Shown piece after piece: positions 7,657-15,709 of a stretch of 30,018 nucleotides of DNA. Source of the DNA: Pseudomonadota bacterium (GTDB lineage Bacteria; Pseudomonadota; Gammaproteobacteria; Burkholderiales; Burkholderiaceae_C); contig JAEWBU010000394.1 of assembly GCA_023390985.1 (NCBI GenBank), forward strand, positions 1 to 30,018, given 5' to 3'. The notes below the pieces were generated by a model. It saw only the letters and a program-made list of their open reading frames with translations. It was not told the origin of the DNA and did no database searches. Positions within the stretch are counted from its first letter, which is position 1. Each line of letters starts with the position of its first letter. A program made the translations under genes and the position numbers.

Positions 7657-7760
7657 GGGCTTCTCCTTTCCGTTGGAAGGAGGCCATCCTGCCGGGCCAG
7701 CCGGCTCGGCGGGTGTCGGACGCCGTCAGCAGCGAAGGTAGGTCGCCCGGCGGGCGAAGG

Positions 7761-7958
7761 CTAGTACGCCCACCTCGCCTGCGCGGCCGCCAGCTGCTGG
7801 CACTCGTGCACCGAGGACAGCTCGACGACCTTGCCGCTCGAGTGCAGCGCGAGGCCGTCGCCCAGGTCGGTCCATTCGCTCGCGGTGGTGAAGGCGGGCG
7901 CCGCCAGCAGGAGCACGGCCGCCACGGCCGCGATTGCGATGAAGACGGAACTTCTCAT
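7761..7958 (-). CDS. Small exported hypothetical protein (65 aa)
   Basis: Short protein with an N-terminal signal peptide (MRSSVFIAIAAVAAVLLLAAPAF, cleavage probably after residue 22-26) and a mature part of about 40 residues containing 'WTDLGDGLALHSSGKVVELS' and one Cys. No family was recognised. A strong AGGAGG lies immediately upstream and overlaps the stop codon of the preceding small lipoprotein gene, so both are probably cotranscribed. The good ribosome binding site and signal peptide support a real gene despite its size. Confidence 0.6.
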   Translation of the reverse strand: MRSSVFIAIAAVAAVLLLAAPAFTTASEWTDLGDGLALHSSGKVVELSSVHECQQLAAAQARWAY

Positions 7959-7967
7959 GACGGCCTC

Positions 7968-8165
7968 CTACTGGCGGACCACGGCTGGCGGACGCGCCGA
8001 TCGGGGTACGTCGAGCAGGATCTGACCGTCCGCGGTCATCACGATCCCGCTCCCGAGGTCCACGTCCTCGGCCGGCACGGGCAAGGCGTCGATTCCGCCG
8101 CCGCACCCCGCCATCATGAACAACGGAAACAGCAGCACCCAGCCGCGCATCGGCGATCGCTTCAT
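7968..8165 (-). CDS. Small putative lipoprotein (65 aa)
   Basis: The chosen start at 8165 has an AGGAGGCAGCC leader; longer upstream starts in the frame lack support. The N terminus is MKRSPMRGWVLLFPLFMMAGC, with a lipobox-like MAGC ending at Cys21, suggesting a lipid-anchored periplasmic or outer-membrane protein of about 45 mature residues. The mature part contains 'DLGSGIVMTADGQILLDVP'. It shares the 'DLG.G' and 'dG' style with its neighbour at 7761-7958, but no family was recognised. It is the first gene of a two-gene unit reading away from the sorbosone-dehydrogenase-like gene. Confidence 0.58.
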   Translation of the reverse strand: MKRSPMRGWVLLFPLFMMAGCGGGIDALPVPAEDVDLGSGIVMTADGQILLDVPRSARPPAVVRQ

Positions 8166-8404
8166 GGCTGCCTCCTGCCTTCCCGTCGATCGGGCATGGT
8201 TGATAGGTGGTGCGCAGGTCGCCTTCAACGCGCCACTTGAAAGCTTTGGAAACAGTCGCGCTTCGCCAAACACGCGCTCAACCATGCGCGCGCCGCTCCA
8301 CTCCTCGCGGCCGCGGCAAACCTCCCACGGAAGTGCACGGTTGCGTGATCGCAAGCACGCCTCCTAAAAATGGCCCTGCCTGCTCAGGCGACAAGGAGAC
8401 AAGC

Positions 8405-9679
8405 ATGAGGATGAAGAAGATCCCTGCCTGCATCGCGCTCGCGATGCTTGGCGGCGTGGGCCTCCCGGCCCTGGCCCAACCGACTCCCACCAACACGCCG
8501 CCGGCCGCGGCTGCACCCGCGGCGCCCCCCGCCGCGGCACCCGCTTCCTCGCCGGCCGACGAACCGGGCTGGGCCAAGGGCCGGCCCAAGAGCGACGTCG
8601 CGATGAAGATGGCCCCGGTGCCGGCGTTCCCGATCCCCACCGCGCCCGACAAGCTGCCCACGGCCAAGTTCAAGCTGCCGCCCGGCTTCAGGGCCGAGAC
8701 CTGGGCTTCGGGCGTGCTCGACGCACGCGAGCTGCGCCAGGGCGACAAGGGCAACATCTTCGTGAGCTCGCTGTTCGTCGCGAACAAGGTCTATGCCATT
8801 CCCGAGAAGGGCGGCGCCGATCGCAAGGCCAAGGTGGTGATCGACAACCTGCCGATGGCGACCGGCATCGCCCTCCACAAGGGCGCGCTGTACGTGGGGA
8901 CGAACACCAAGCTCCTGCGCTACGACAACATCGAGGACAACCTGGACAAGCCGGGCGAGCCCAAGGTGATCACCGACAAGTGGCCCGGCGGCACCGACCA
9001 CAGCTGGAAGTACTTCCGCATCAAGGACGACAAGCTGTACTACAACATCGGCGCGCCCTGCAACATCTGCGATCCCGGCGAGTACGCCAAGATCTATCGC
9101 ATGAACCTGGACGGCAGCAACGTCGAGACGGTGGCCGCGGGCGTTCGCAACACGGTGGGCTTCGACTTCGATCCCAAGACCGGCAACCTCTGGTTCACCG
9201 ACAACGGGCGCGACTGGTTCAGCGAGGAACTGCCCAACGACGAACTGAACGTGGTGACCAAGCCGGGCCAGCACTTCGGCTATCCGTTCTGCCACCAGGG
9301 CAACATCCCGGACCCCGAGTTCGGTTGGGGCAAGTCTTGCAACGACTATGTCAAGCCGGCCGCGCTGCTGGGGCCGCACGCCGGATCGCTCGGCATGACG
9401 TTCTACCAAGGCAAGATGTTCCCGGCGAAGTACCAGGGCGCGATCTTCATCGCGCGCCACGGCCCCTGGAACCGCACCCAGAAGTACGCCGACATCCTGG
9501 TCGCGCGGCCTGACGGCAAGGGCGGCGCCAAGCTCGAGACGTTCATGACCGGCTTCGTCGAGAACAACAACTACCTGGGCCGGCCGGTGGACTTCCTGGT
9601 GATGAAGGACGGCTCGCTGCTGATCAGCGACGACCACGCCGGCGCCATCTACCGCATCACCTACAGCGGCGGCAAATGA
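8405..9679 (+). CDS. Exported sorbosone-dehydrogenase-like beta-propeller (PQQ-type sugar dehydrogenase family)
   Basis: 424 residues. Signal peptide at 1-24 (cleavage after ALA), then an Ala/Pro-rich linker (about 25-55) and a six-bladed propeller related to soluble glucose/L-sorbosone dehydrogenases. Visible propeller motifs are 'LPPGFRAETWASGVLDARELRQGDKGNIFVSS', 'DNLPMATGIALHKGALYVGT', 'VAAGVRNTVGFDFDPKTGNLWFTDNGRD' and 'GRPVDFLVMKDGSLLISDDHAGAIYRITY'. Four Cys residues lie in 'GAPCNICDPGEY' and around 'FCHQG...KSCND'. Likely a periplasmic PQQ- or metal-dependent oxidase of a sugar or alcohol that passes electrons to the cytochrome c encoded immediately downstream (4-bp ATGA overlap). Substrate is unknown. 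SD AAGGAGA is 7 bp before the ATG. Confidence 0.83.
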   Translation: MRMKKIPACIALAMLGGVGLPALAQPTPTNTPPAAAAPAAPPAAAPASSPADEPGWAKGRPKSDVAMKMAPVPAFPIPTAPDKLPTAKFKLPPGFRAETWASGVLDARELRQGDKGNIFVSSLFVANKVYAIPEKGGADRKAKVVIDNLPMATGIALHKGALYVGTNTKLLRYDNIEDNLDKPGEPKVITDKWPGGTDHSWKYFRIKDDKLYYNIGAPCNICDPGEYAKIYRMNLDGSNVETVAAGVRNTVGFDFDPKTGNLWFTDNGRDWFSEELPNDELNVVTKPGQHFGYPFCHQGNIPDPEFGWGKSCNDYVKPAALLGPHAGSLGMTFYQGKMFPAKYQGAIFIARHGPWNRTQKYADILVARPDGKGGAKLETFMTGFVENNNYLGRPVDFLVMKDGSLLISDDHAGAIYRITYSGGK

Positions 9680-10353
9680 CGGTGCGACGCTGGGCTGCCG
9701 GCGTGGCGGCCTGCGTTTCGGTGCTGGCGGTGGCGGCCCTGCCGCCGCACGCCGGCGCGCAGGACAAGGCCCGCCCGAAGAGCGCCGCGCCGGCCGCCGG
9801 CGCTTCCGCCGCCAAGGCGCCGCAGGCGGTCGACTATGCGCAGCGGTTCGCGAGCCAGTGCGCCGCCTGCCACGGCGCCAACGGCCGCAGCGACATGGCG
9901 GGCACGCCGGTGCTGGCCGGCCAGCCCTCGCTGTACGCGATCACGCAGCTGTTCCTGTTCCGCGAAGGCCGGCGCAACAACCCGCCGATGACGGCCGTGG
10001 CCAAGACCCTGTCGGACGACGACATGCGCGGCTTCGCCGACTACATCGGCACCCTGCCCCCGGTGCCCGCGCCGGCGCCGCGGGCGGCCGACGATGCGGC
10101 GCGGATGGCCAAGGGGAAATCGCTCGCCGAACAGCACAAGTGCGTGTTCTGCCACGGCGCCAACCTCGACGGCGGGCAGCAGGTGCCCCGCATCGCCGGG
10201 CAGAAGGAGGACTACCTGCAGGAAAGCCTGCGAGGGTTCAAGTCGGGCACCCGGCCGGGCTACACGCAGGCGATGACGGCGGCGGTGAGCCAGGTATCCG
10301 TCGAGGATCTGGACACGCTGGCGTACTACGCGGCCCGGTTTGCGGGCAAGTGA
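9676..10353 (+). CDS. Diheme cytochrome c (c4-like), periplasmic
   Basis: 225 residues with a signal peptide (cleavage after AGA, about residue 28) and two class-I cytochrome c domains with haem motifs CAACH (62-66) and CVFCH (156-160). Candidate distal Met ligands are in 'NNPPMTAV' (M105) and 'YTQAMTAAV'. Size and two-domain layout match cytochrome c4-type electron carriers. The start overlaps the stop of the sorbosone-dehydrogenase-like gene (ATGA), so it probably takes electrons from that enzyme and delivers them to a terminal oxidase. The electron-transfer partnership is inferred from gene coupling. Confidence 0.9.
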   Translation: MTVRRWAAGVAACVSVLAVAALPPHAGAQDKARPKSAAPAAGASAAKAPQAVDYAQRFASQCAACHGANGRSDMAGTPVLAGQPSLYAITQLFLFREGRRNNPPMTAVAKTLSDDDMRGFADYIGTLPPVPAPAPRAADDAARMAKGKSLAEQHKCVFCHGANLDGGQQVPRIAGQKEDYLQESLRGFKSGTRPGYTQAMTAAVSQVSVEDLDTLAYYAARFAGK

Positions 10354-10513
10354 TCGCGTGCAGGCCGACCGCAGGCGGCGACGCGAACCGGAACAACTGG
10401 AGCGTGGGCGGCTGCACGGCAAGAGACGAACACACGCCGCACGGGATTGTTGCAACCGGAATGGGCATCATCCGGTGCTTGCGTCGTCCGTCGCCCAGCT
10501 CGAGGAGGTTCGC

Positions 10514-11071
10514 ATGTCCTTCTTTCCCGCCACCTACGGCCAGGTCATCTCGGGGCTCGCCCACAACGGCAAACCGGTGCAGGCCGCCGTGTTCAACGAC
10601 AACCAGGTGCGCGCCGCCGCCGGCATGGCGCTGGTGCTCGCGACCATCGCGCTGCTCTACGGCCGGTTCGAGGAGTTCTACCTGCCGATGCAGGCCATCT
10701 CGACCTTCCTCTTCATCGAGTTCCTGATCCGCGTGACGATCGGGATCCAGTACAGCCCGCTGGGCGTGCTGGCCGGATGGATGGTGCAGCGCAAGGCGCC
10801 CGATTGGGCCTCGGCCAAGCCCAAGCGCTTCGCCTGGACGCTCAACCTCGTCATGTCAGGCGTGATGATGGTGCTGACCAACGCCGGCGTCACCGGCCTC
10901 GTGCCGCTGACGATCTGCGTGATCTACATGCTGCTGCTGTGGATGGAGTCGGTGCTCGGCATCTGCGTCGGCTGCGAGATCCACGGCTTCATGGTCAGGA
11001 TGGGCTGGGTGCGGAAGGACGACGCCTTCGAGATCTGCGCCCACGGTGCCTGCGAGATCCCGCCGCGCTGA
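10514..11071 (+). CDS. DUF4395 family membrane protein
   Basis: 185 residues with about four hydrophobic segments (near 38-55, 60-82, 107-125, 130-150). The family pattern is 'VFNDNQVRAAAGMALVLATIALLYG', 'FLFIEFLIRVTIGIQYSPLGVLAGWMVQRK' and a C-terminal 'LGICVGCEIHGFM' with two close Cys residues (CVGC), a hallmark of DUF4395. A further 'FEICAHGACE' pair lies at the end. Function of the family is unknown; the cysteines suggest redox or metal binding. Start ATG 10514 has a strong GAGGAGG upstream; a longer frame start lacks support. A 160-bp gap from the cytochrome gene may hold a promoter, though none is convincing. It lies 14 bp before the hemerythrin gene. Confidence 0.85.
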   Translation: MSFFPATYGQVISGLAHNGKPVQAAVFNDNQVRAAAGMALVLATIALLYGRFEEFYLPMQAISTFLFIEFLIRVTIGIQYSPLGVLAGWMVQRKAPDWASAKPKRFAWTLNLVMSGVMMVLTNAGVTGLVPLTICVIYMLLLWMESVLGICVGCEIHGFMVRMGWVRKDDAFEICAHGACEIPPR

Positions 11072-11085
11072 GCGAGGAGACCGCC

Positions 11086-11814
11086 ATGCCCGATGCCGTT
11101 CCTTCCGGCGCCGCCGCCGCCGAGGCGCCCAAGCCGATGCCGTTCGCGATCATGCGCAACGCCCACGAGGCCTTGCGCGCCAGCATCCGCCTGCAGGAAG
11201 CCGCGCTCGATGCGGGTGACCGCACGGCCTTCGGCGAAGAGTGGCTGCGCCTGCAGCGCGGGCTGGCGGTGCACATGGCGATGGAGGACCGCGGCATGTT
11301 CGCGTTGCTCGATACCGTGGGCGAAGGCGCCTGTTCCGCCGCCGGCCTGCCCGCCGAACACGAGGCCGACAAGCACCTGGCGGCCGGCGTGGACGGCGCG
11401 CTGGCCGACGCGGACCTCGCGGCGCTGCGCGACGCCTGGTCGGCCTGGCGCGACGAGCACCTGCACCACCTCGAGCACGAGGAGGCGGTGATGATGCCGC
11501 TGACGATGAAGACCGCGCCCACGCCCGAGGGCCGCGCGCGGATCGTCAACGAACGCCTGGTCACGCCCGGCGCCGGGATGGCCGACTTCGACTGGTTCGT
11601 CGGCTGGGTGGTGGAGATGCTGAGCCGCCATGGCTCCAGCGCGCAGCCGCCCGCGGTCGCCACGCGCGTCTTCGTCTGGGGCCTGCAGCACGCCAGCACG
11701 CCGGACCAGTGGCGCCGCTTCCGGCCCATCGCCCAGCGCAGCTGCCCGCCTCGGATGTGGGACGAGCTGGCGCGCGGCTACGGGCTGGACACGGGCGGCA
11801 AGATCGCCGCGTGA
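11086..11814 (+). CDS. Hemerythrin-like (HHE) domain protein
   Basis: 242 residues. The first about 145 form a four-helix hemerythrin/HHE-type bundle with candidate di-iron ligands H27 (NAHEALR), H63 and E67 (VHMAMED), H92 (EHEADKH), and H127/H128 with H131/E132 (HLHHLEHEEAVM). The remaining about 95 residues ('FDWFVGWVVEMLSRHG', 'VFVWGLQHASTPDQWRRFRPI') are a second domain not recognised with confidence. Bacterial HHE proteins sense or bind oxygen, nitric oxide or iron; which applies here is unknown. It follows the DUF4395 gene by 14 bp with GAGGAGA as SD, so the two are likely cotranscribed. Confidence 0.82.
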   Translation: MPDAVPSGAAAAEAPKPMPFAIMRNAHEALRASIRLQEAALDAGDRTAFGEEWLRLQRGLAVHMAMEDRGMFALLDTVGEGACSAAGLPAEHEADKHLAAGVDGALADADLAALRDAWSAWRDEHLHHLEHEEAVMMPLTMKTAPTPEGRARIVNERLVTPGAGMADFDWFVGWVVEMLSRHGSSAQPPAVATRVFVWGLQHASTPDQWRRFRPIAQRSCPPRMWDELARGYGLDTGGKIAA

Positions 11815-11917
11815 GCGCGGGCTGGCGCCGAGTCAGCCTCGGAGCATCGCTCTGGAAGCCCTCGCCGGGGGGCCGTGTCCTAGACTGCACCTCCCGTTCA
11901 TCCGTTGGAGCAACCCA

Positions 11918-12400
11918 GTGATTGCCAAGAACACGATCTGCCTCTGGTACGACGGCGCTGCCGAGGAAGCGGCACGGTTCTACGCCAAGACGTTTCCCGA
12001 CAGCGCCGTGACGGCCGTGCACCGCGCGCCCGGCGACTACCCCTCCGGCAAGGAAGGCGATGTCATCACCGTCGAGTTCACCGTGATGGGCATCCCCTGC
12101 ATCGGCCTGAACGGCGGTTCCGCGTTCAAGCACAACGAGGCGTTCTCGTTCCAGGTCTCGACCGAGGACCAGGCCGAGACCGATCGCCTCTGGAATGCGA
12201 TCGTCGGCAACGGCGGCCAGGAAAGCGCGTGCGGCTGGTGCAAGGACAAGTGGGGCCTGAACTGGCAGATCACGCCCAGGGCCCTGATCGCAGCGGTCTT
12301 CGCCAACCCCGATCGCGCCTCGGCCCGGCGCGCCTTCGAGGCGATGATGGAGATGCGCAAGATCGACATCGCGAAGATCGAAGCGGCACGGAAGGGTTGA
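11918..12400 (+). CDS. VOC-superfamily protein (PhnB / 3-dmu-9_3-mt type)
   Basis: 160 residues. It begins 'AKNTICLWYDGAAEEAARFYAKTFPDS' and contains 'EFTVMGIPCIGLNGGSAFKHNEAFSFQVSTEDQ', 'ETDRLWNAIVGNGG' and 'CGWCKDKWGLNWQITPRAL', the classic pattern of the PhnB-like/3-demethylubiquinone-methyltransferase-like branch of the vicinal oxygen chelate fold. Despite the family name these are not methyltransferases, and most have no known reaction. GTG 11918 is chosen because it gives the family N terminus and has GGAG 7 bp upstream; in-frame starts further upstream run into the previous gene. It is followed 3 bp later by a YCII protein. Confidence 0.85.
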   Translation: MIAKNTICLWYDGAAEEAARFYAKTFPDSAVTAVHRAPGDYPSGKEGDVITVEFTVMGIPCIGLNGGSAFKHNEAFSFQVSTEDQAETDRLWNAIVGNGGQESACGWCKDKWGLNWQITPRALIAAVFANPDRASARRAFEAMMEMRKIDIAKIEAARKG

Positions 12401-12403
12401 GGC

Positions 12404-12796
12404 ATGTCGAGCGCTACCCCAGCGAAGGAATTTCTGCTGCTGTCCCGCGGCCAGTGGGACGCGTCGAAGTCGCCGGCCGAGATCCAGTCCGCGATCGACG
12501 ACTTCTACGCCTGGCACCAGCGGCTGGTCGAGGAAGGCAAGTTCAAGTCGGGCCAGCGGCTGGCGAAGGAAACCCGGCTCGTCACGGGCACCGGCATCAA
12601 GGACGGCCCTTTCGCGGAAGCGAAGGAGGTCGTCGGCGGCTACTGGTTCATCGTGGCCGCCAGCCTGGACGAGGCGGCGCGGATCGCCTCGCGGAACCCC
12701 TGCCTGGCCTGCGGGCTGTCGTTCGAGATCCGGCCCCTGGAGCTCGAGCCTGCCAGCGCGTACCGAGAGAGCAGCGAGACGCCGCGAAGGGGCTGA
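12404..12796 (+). CDS. YCII-related (DGPF-type) protein
   Basis: 130 residues. Dimeric alpha/beta-barrel protein of the YCII/DGPF family, shown by 'EFLLLSRG', 'FYAWHQRLVEEGKFKSGQRL', the name-giving 'IKDGPFAEAKEVVGGYWFIVAASLDEA' and 'ASRNPCLACGLSFEIRPLE'. In many bacteria such genes accompany ECF sigma factors and VOC proteins; here only the VOC partner is present, 3 bp upstream, so the two are cotranscribed. Activity is unknown; some YCII proteins have haloacid or peroxide-related chemistry, but nothing here identifies it. Confidence 0.85.
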   Translation: MSSATPAKEFLLLSRGQWDASKSPAEIQSAIDDFYAWHQRLVEEGKFKSGQRLAKETRLVTGTGIKDGPFAEAKEVVGGYWFIVAASLDEAARIASRNPCLACGLSFEIRPLELEPASAYRESSETPRRG

Positions 12797-12803
12797 CGCG
12801 CGT

Positions 12804-14009
12804 TCAGTTCGACGCCGCGCCTTCCTTGCGGCGCAGGATGGTCGCGCGGCGCTCGTCTTCCTTGTAGAAGTAGGCGCGCTCGCCGTTGCGCCAGGTGCCC
12901 AGCCACAGCATGTTGGCGGAGATGGCGTCGTGGTCCGTCGGCGAGAACGCGCGCTCGTAGGTCGTCACCACGCCGCGGTACGTGCTGCCGGGGTTCTCGA
13001 GATGGCGCTTCAGCGACGCGGAGCTCAGATCACCCTTGGAATCGAACATCGCCCGCAGCAGCAGGTGCACCGCGTCGTAGGTCTGGGCGGCGGACATCAT
13101 CGAGCCAATCGGCGTTTCCTTGCTCAGCTTGGCGTAGTTGCGCAGGAACGAGCCGTTGCGCTCCAGGAAGATGTTCGGCAACACCGTCTGCACCATGAGC
13201 GCACCGTCCACCTTGCCCTTGGACACCGCGAAAGCCGAGGCGTGCGACAGGCCCCACGGGCCGAACTGCGGCACGTTCCAGCCGATGGCCGCGCGCGCGG
13301 CCGAGACCACGCCCTCTTCCGGCCCGACCGTCCAGCCGATCAGCGCGTCCGCTTTCGAGGCGCGCAGCTCCTTCATCTCCTCCTCGAGGTTCTGCACGCC
13401 CACCTTGAAGCGGGCGACGGCCGCCGGCTTGAGGCTGGCGCGGGCCAGCGCGGCCTCCAGGTCCTTGAGGCCGGCGTCGCCGTAGCCGCTGGTATCGACC
13501 AGCAGCGCCACCCGGGTCAGGCCGCGCTTGACGATCTCGTCGACCAGGAACTGCGTCTGCAGCTGGTCGCGCGCCGACGTGCGGAAGATGTAGCTGTCCT
13601 TGGCCGGGTACCTGGCCGTCACGGCCGTGCCGGTCGCGCAGGTCACCATCAGGATGTGCTTGTTGTTCTGGAACACGTCCAGCGCCTTCATGGCCACGCC
13701 CGTGTTGCAGAAGCCGATCGTGGCGGTGACCTTCTCCTTGAGCATCAGCTCCTCGGCATGCTTCAGGCCGGTGTCGTTGTCGGCCTTGTCGTCGCGGATC
13801 ACCAGCTCCAGCGGCCGCCCGAGGTAGCCGCCCACCTCGTTGATCTCGTTCACGGCCACCTGCGCGCCGACGCGCGCGCTGTTGCCCATGTCGGAGGAGC
13901 CGCCGCTCAAGGGGAAGATCAGCCCGATGCGGATGGGCTGCGCATTCTGCGCGGAAGCCGGCACGCACAGCGCGGCGGCGAGGAAGGCAAGGACTGCAGC
14001 ATGTTTCAT
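12804..14009 (-). CDS. Branched-chain amino acid-type ABC substrate-binding protein (LivJ family)
   Basis: 401 residues. Signal peptide MKHAAVLAFLAAALCVPASA (cleavage about residue 20), then a type-I periplasmic binding fold: 'PIRIGLIFPLSGGSSDMGNSARVGAQVAVNEINEVGG', 'LELVIRDDKADNDTG', 'ATIGFCNTGVAMKALDVFQNN' and 'RVALLVDTSGYGDAGLKDLEAAL'. Start at 14009 gives the signal peptide and has GGAG upstream; earlier starts in frame are shadows of the opposite gene. No permease or ATPase gene is adjacent, so it is an orphan binding protein or works with a distant Liv system. It is divergent from a class IV aminotransferase (117-bp gap), suggesting an amine or amino acid ligand; that link is inferred. 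Confidence 0.9.
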   Translation of the reverse strand: MKHAAVLAFLAAALCVPASAQNAQPIRIGLIFPLSGGSSDMGNSARVGAQVAVNEINEVGGYLGRPLELVIRDDKADNDTGLKHAEELMLKEKVTATIGFCNTGVAMKALDVFQNNKHILMVTCATGTAVTARYPAKDSYIFRTSARDQLQTQFLVDEIVKRGLTRVALLVDTSGYGDAGLKDLEAALARASLKPAAVARFKVGVQNLEEEMKELRASKADALIGWTVGPEEGVVSAARAAIGWNVPQFGPWGLSHASAFAVSKGKVDGALMVQTVLPNIFLERNGSFLRNYAKLSKETPIGSMMSAAQTYDAVHLLLRAMFDSKGDLSSASLKRHLENPGSTYRGVVTTYERAFSPTDHDAISANMLWLGTWRNGERAYFYKEDERRATILRRKEGAASN

Positions 14010-14126
14010 GGGCCACTCCAGCTCGACAACAGGAAGTTGGTCATGGAGCTGGCGGCGGAACAACCCGGGATTCCCCTCGGAGGCGGCCTTTGTTACGCAA
14101 CCGACGGGCCACGCAACAATCCGCGC

Positions 14127-15023
14127 ATGACCGCCGACTTCTCTTCGGGCTGCGCCTTCCAGCGCGGCGAGTACGTCCCCATCGGCCAGGCCTCGATCCC
14201 GATGACCGACTGGGGCTTCCTGCGATCGGATGCGACCTACGACGTGGTCACCGTGTGGGACGGCGCGTTCTTCCGGCTCGACGCGCACCTGGACCGCTTC
14301 TTCGCCAGCTGCGCCCGCTTCCGGCTGGACCCCGGCAAGTCGCGCGAGGAGGTCGCCGCCGTGCTCGCGGAATGCGTGCGGCGCTCAGGGCTGAAACGGT
14401 CCTACGTGGAGATGATCGTCACGCGCGGCCAGCCGCCCTGGGGCTCGCGCGATCCGCGCCAGGCGGTCAACCAGTTCTACGCCTTCGCCGTGCCGTTCGT
14501 GTGGATCGCCAGCGAGGAGCAGCGCCGGCGCGGCCTGCACGTCATCGTCAGCGACGTGCAGCGCATCCCGCCCGCCAGCGTCGACCCGACGGCCAAGAAC
14601 TACCACTGGAACGACCTCACGATGGGCCTGCTCGGCGCCCTGGACGCGGGCGCGGACACGGTCCTGCTGCGCGATGCGCGGGACAACGTGGTGGAAGGGC
14701 CGGGATTCAACGTGTTCGCCGTCATCGGCGGTCGGCTGGTCACGCCGCGCGAGGGCGTGCTGCACGGCGTGACGCGGCGGACGGTCATCGAGATCGCCCG
14801 CGCCGCCGGCCACGGGGTGCTGGAACGCGAGCTGCCGCTGGCCGAGCTGTTGCGCGCCGACGAAGCCTTCGTCACCAGCTCCGGTGGCGGCGTGATGGCG
14901 GTGACGCGGGTGAACGGCACCGCCATCGCCGACGGCGGGCCGGGCCGCATCACCCGCCAGCTGGATGCCACCTACTGGGAGTGGCACCAGCTGCCGCGGT
15001 ACAGCACCGCGATCGACTACTGA
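14127..15023 (+). CDS. Fold-type IV PLP aminotransferase, (R)-amine transaminase-like
   Basis: 298 residues. Class IV aminotransferase with catalytic K157 in 'DPTAKNYHWNDL', E190 in 'VVEGPGFNVF' and an N-terminal 'IPMTDWGFLRSDATYDVVTVWDGAFFRLDAHLDRF'. The pattern DPxxKNxxWxDL, 'YVEMIVTRG', 'TPREGVLHGVTRRTVIEIA' and the ending 'YSTAIDY' resemble (R)-selective amine transaminases, as recalled from family sequences, more than classical D-alanine or branched-chain aminotransferases. Substrate is not certain. ATG 14127 lacks a good SD; an in-frame ATG at 14043 with AGGAAG upstream would add 28 residues, but the conserved start favours 14127. Its end overlaps the convergent terC gene by 7 bp. Confidence 0.85.
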   Translation: MTADFSSGCAFQRGEYVPIGQASIPMTDWGFLRSDATYDVVTVWDGAFFRLDAHLDRFFASCARFRLDPGKSREEVAAVLAECVRRSGLKRSYVEMIVTRGQPPWGSRDPRQAVNQFYAFAVPFVWIASEEQRRRGLHVIVSDVQRIPPASVDPTAKNYHWNDLTMGLLGALDAGADTVLLRDARDNVVEGPGFNVFAVIGGRLVTPREGVLHGVTRRTVIEIARAAGHGVLERELPLAELLRADEAFVTSSGGGVMAVTRVNGTAIADGGPGRITRQLDATYWEWHQLPRYSTAIDY

Positions 15024-15709
15024 CCGGCGGCCAGGCGCTGGCGGCGGCGGGTGCTGAGCCAGCCGGCGCCGAGCACGCCGATGACGGCCACCGCGTAGAC
15101 GGTCCAGCGCAGCACCACCTGGCCCGGCGCGTCGAATACCGGGTCGAGCAGCGGCTCGCCGACGATCATCTTGGCCGCCGTGAACGCCAGCACCGCGGCG
15201 CCCGCCTGGATGATGATGGGGAAGCGGTCGACCAGTTTCAGCACGACCGAGCTGCCGAACACCACGATCGGGACGCTGATCAGCAGGCCGATGACCACCA
15301 GGTCGAACGAGCCGTGGGCCGCGCCGGCCACGCCGAGCACGTTGTCCACGCCCATCAGCGCGTCGGCCACGATGATGGTCTTCATCGCGCCCCAGAACGT
15401 GGTGGCGCCGACGCCGTGTTCATCGCCGCTGTCGCTTTGCGAGAGCAGGTTGTAGGCGATCCACAGCAGGCCGAGGCCACCGACGAGCATGAGGCCCGGC
15501 ACCTTGAGCAGCCAGACCACCCCGACCGTCATCACCGACCGCACCGCGATGGCGCCGACGGTTCCCCACACGATGGCGCGCCGGCGCAGGTGGGGAGGCA
15601 GGTTGCGGGCCGCCAGCGCGATGACGATGGCGTTGTCGCCGGCCAGCACGAGGTCGATCAGGATGATCGCCAGCAGTGCCGAGAACCAGGCGGTCGAGAA
15701 CAGTTCCAT
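15017..15709 (-). CDS. TerC-family membrane protein (YjbE-like), putative Mn2+ exporter
   Basis: 230 residues with seven hydrophobic segments. The conserved acidic motifs of TerC proteins are present: D19 with 'LAGDNAIVIALA' (D25, N26) and 'IVADALMGVDNVLGVAG' (D116, D122, N123). TerC proteins help export manganese or insert metal into secreted proteins; older annotations say tellurium resistance. The yybP-ykoY riboswitch directly upstream supports Mn2+ handling. SD GGAG is 6 bp before the ATG. The 3' end overlaps the convergent aminotransferase by 7 bp. Confidence 0.92.
   Translation of the reverse strand: MELFSTAWFSALLAIILIDLVLAGDNAIVIALAARNLPPHLRRRAIVWGTVGAIAVRSVMTVGVVWLLKVPGLMLVGGLGLLWIAYNLLSQSDSGDEHGVGATTFWGAMKTIIVADALMGVDNVLGVAGAAHGSFDLVVIGLLISVPIVVFGSSVVLKLVDRFPIIIQAGAAVLAFTAAKMIVGEPLLDPVFDAPGQVVLRWTVYAVAVIGVLGAGWLSTRRRQRLAAGQ

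Noticed and set aside
8236..8242. CTTGAAA upstream of the sorbosone-dehydrogenase-like gene as a heat-shock (sigma-32) -35 box
   Set aside because: No matching CCCCAT-type -10 at the proper distance was found.
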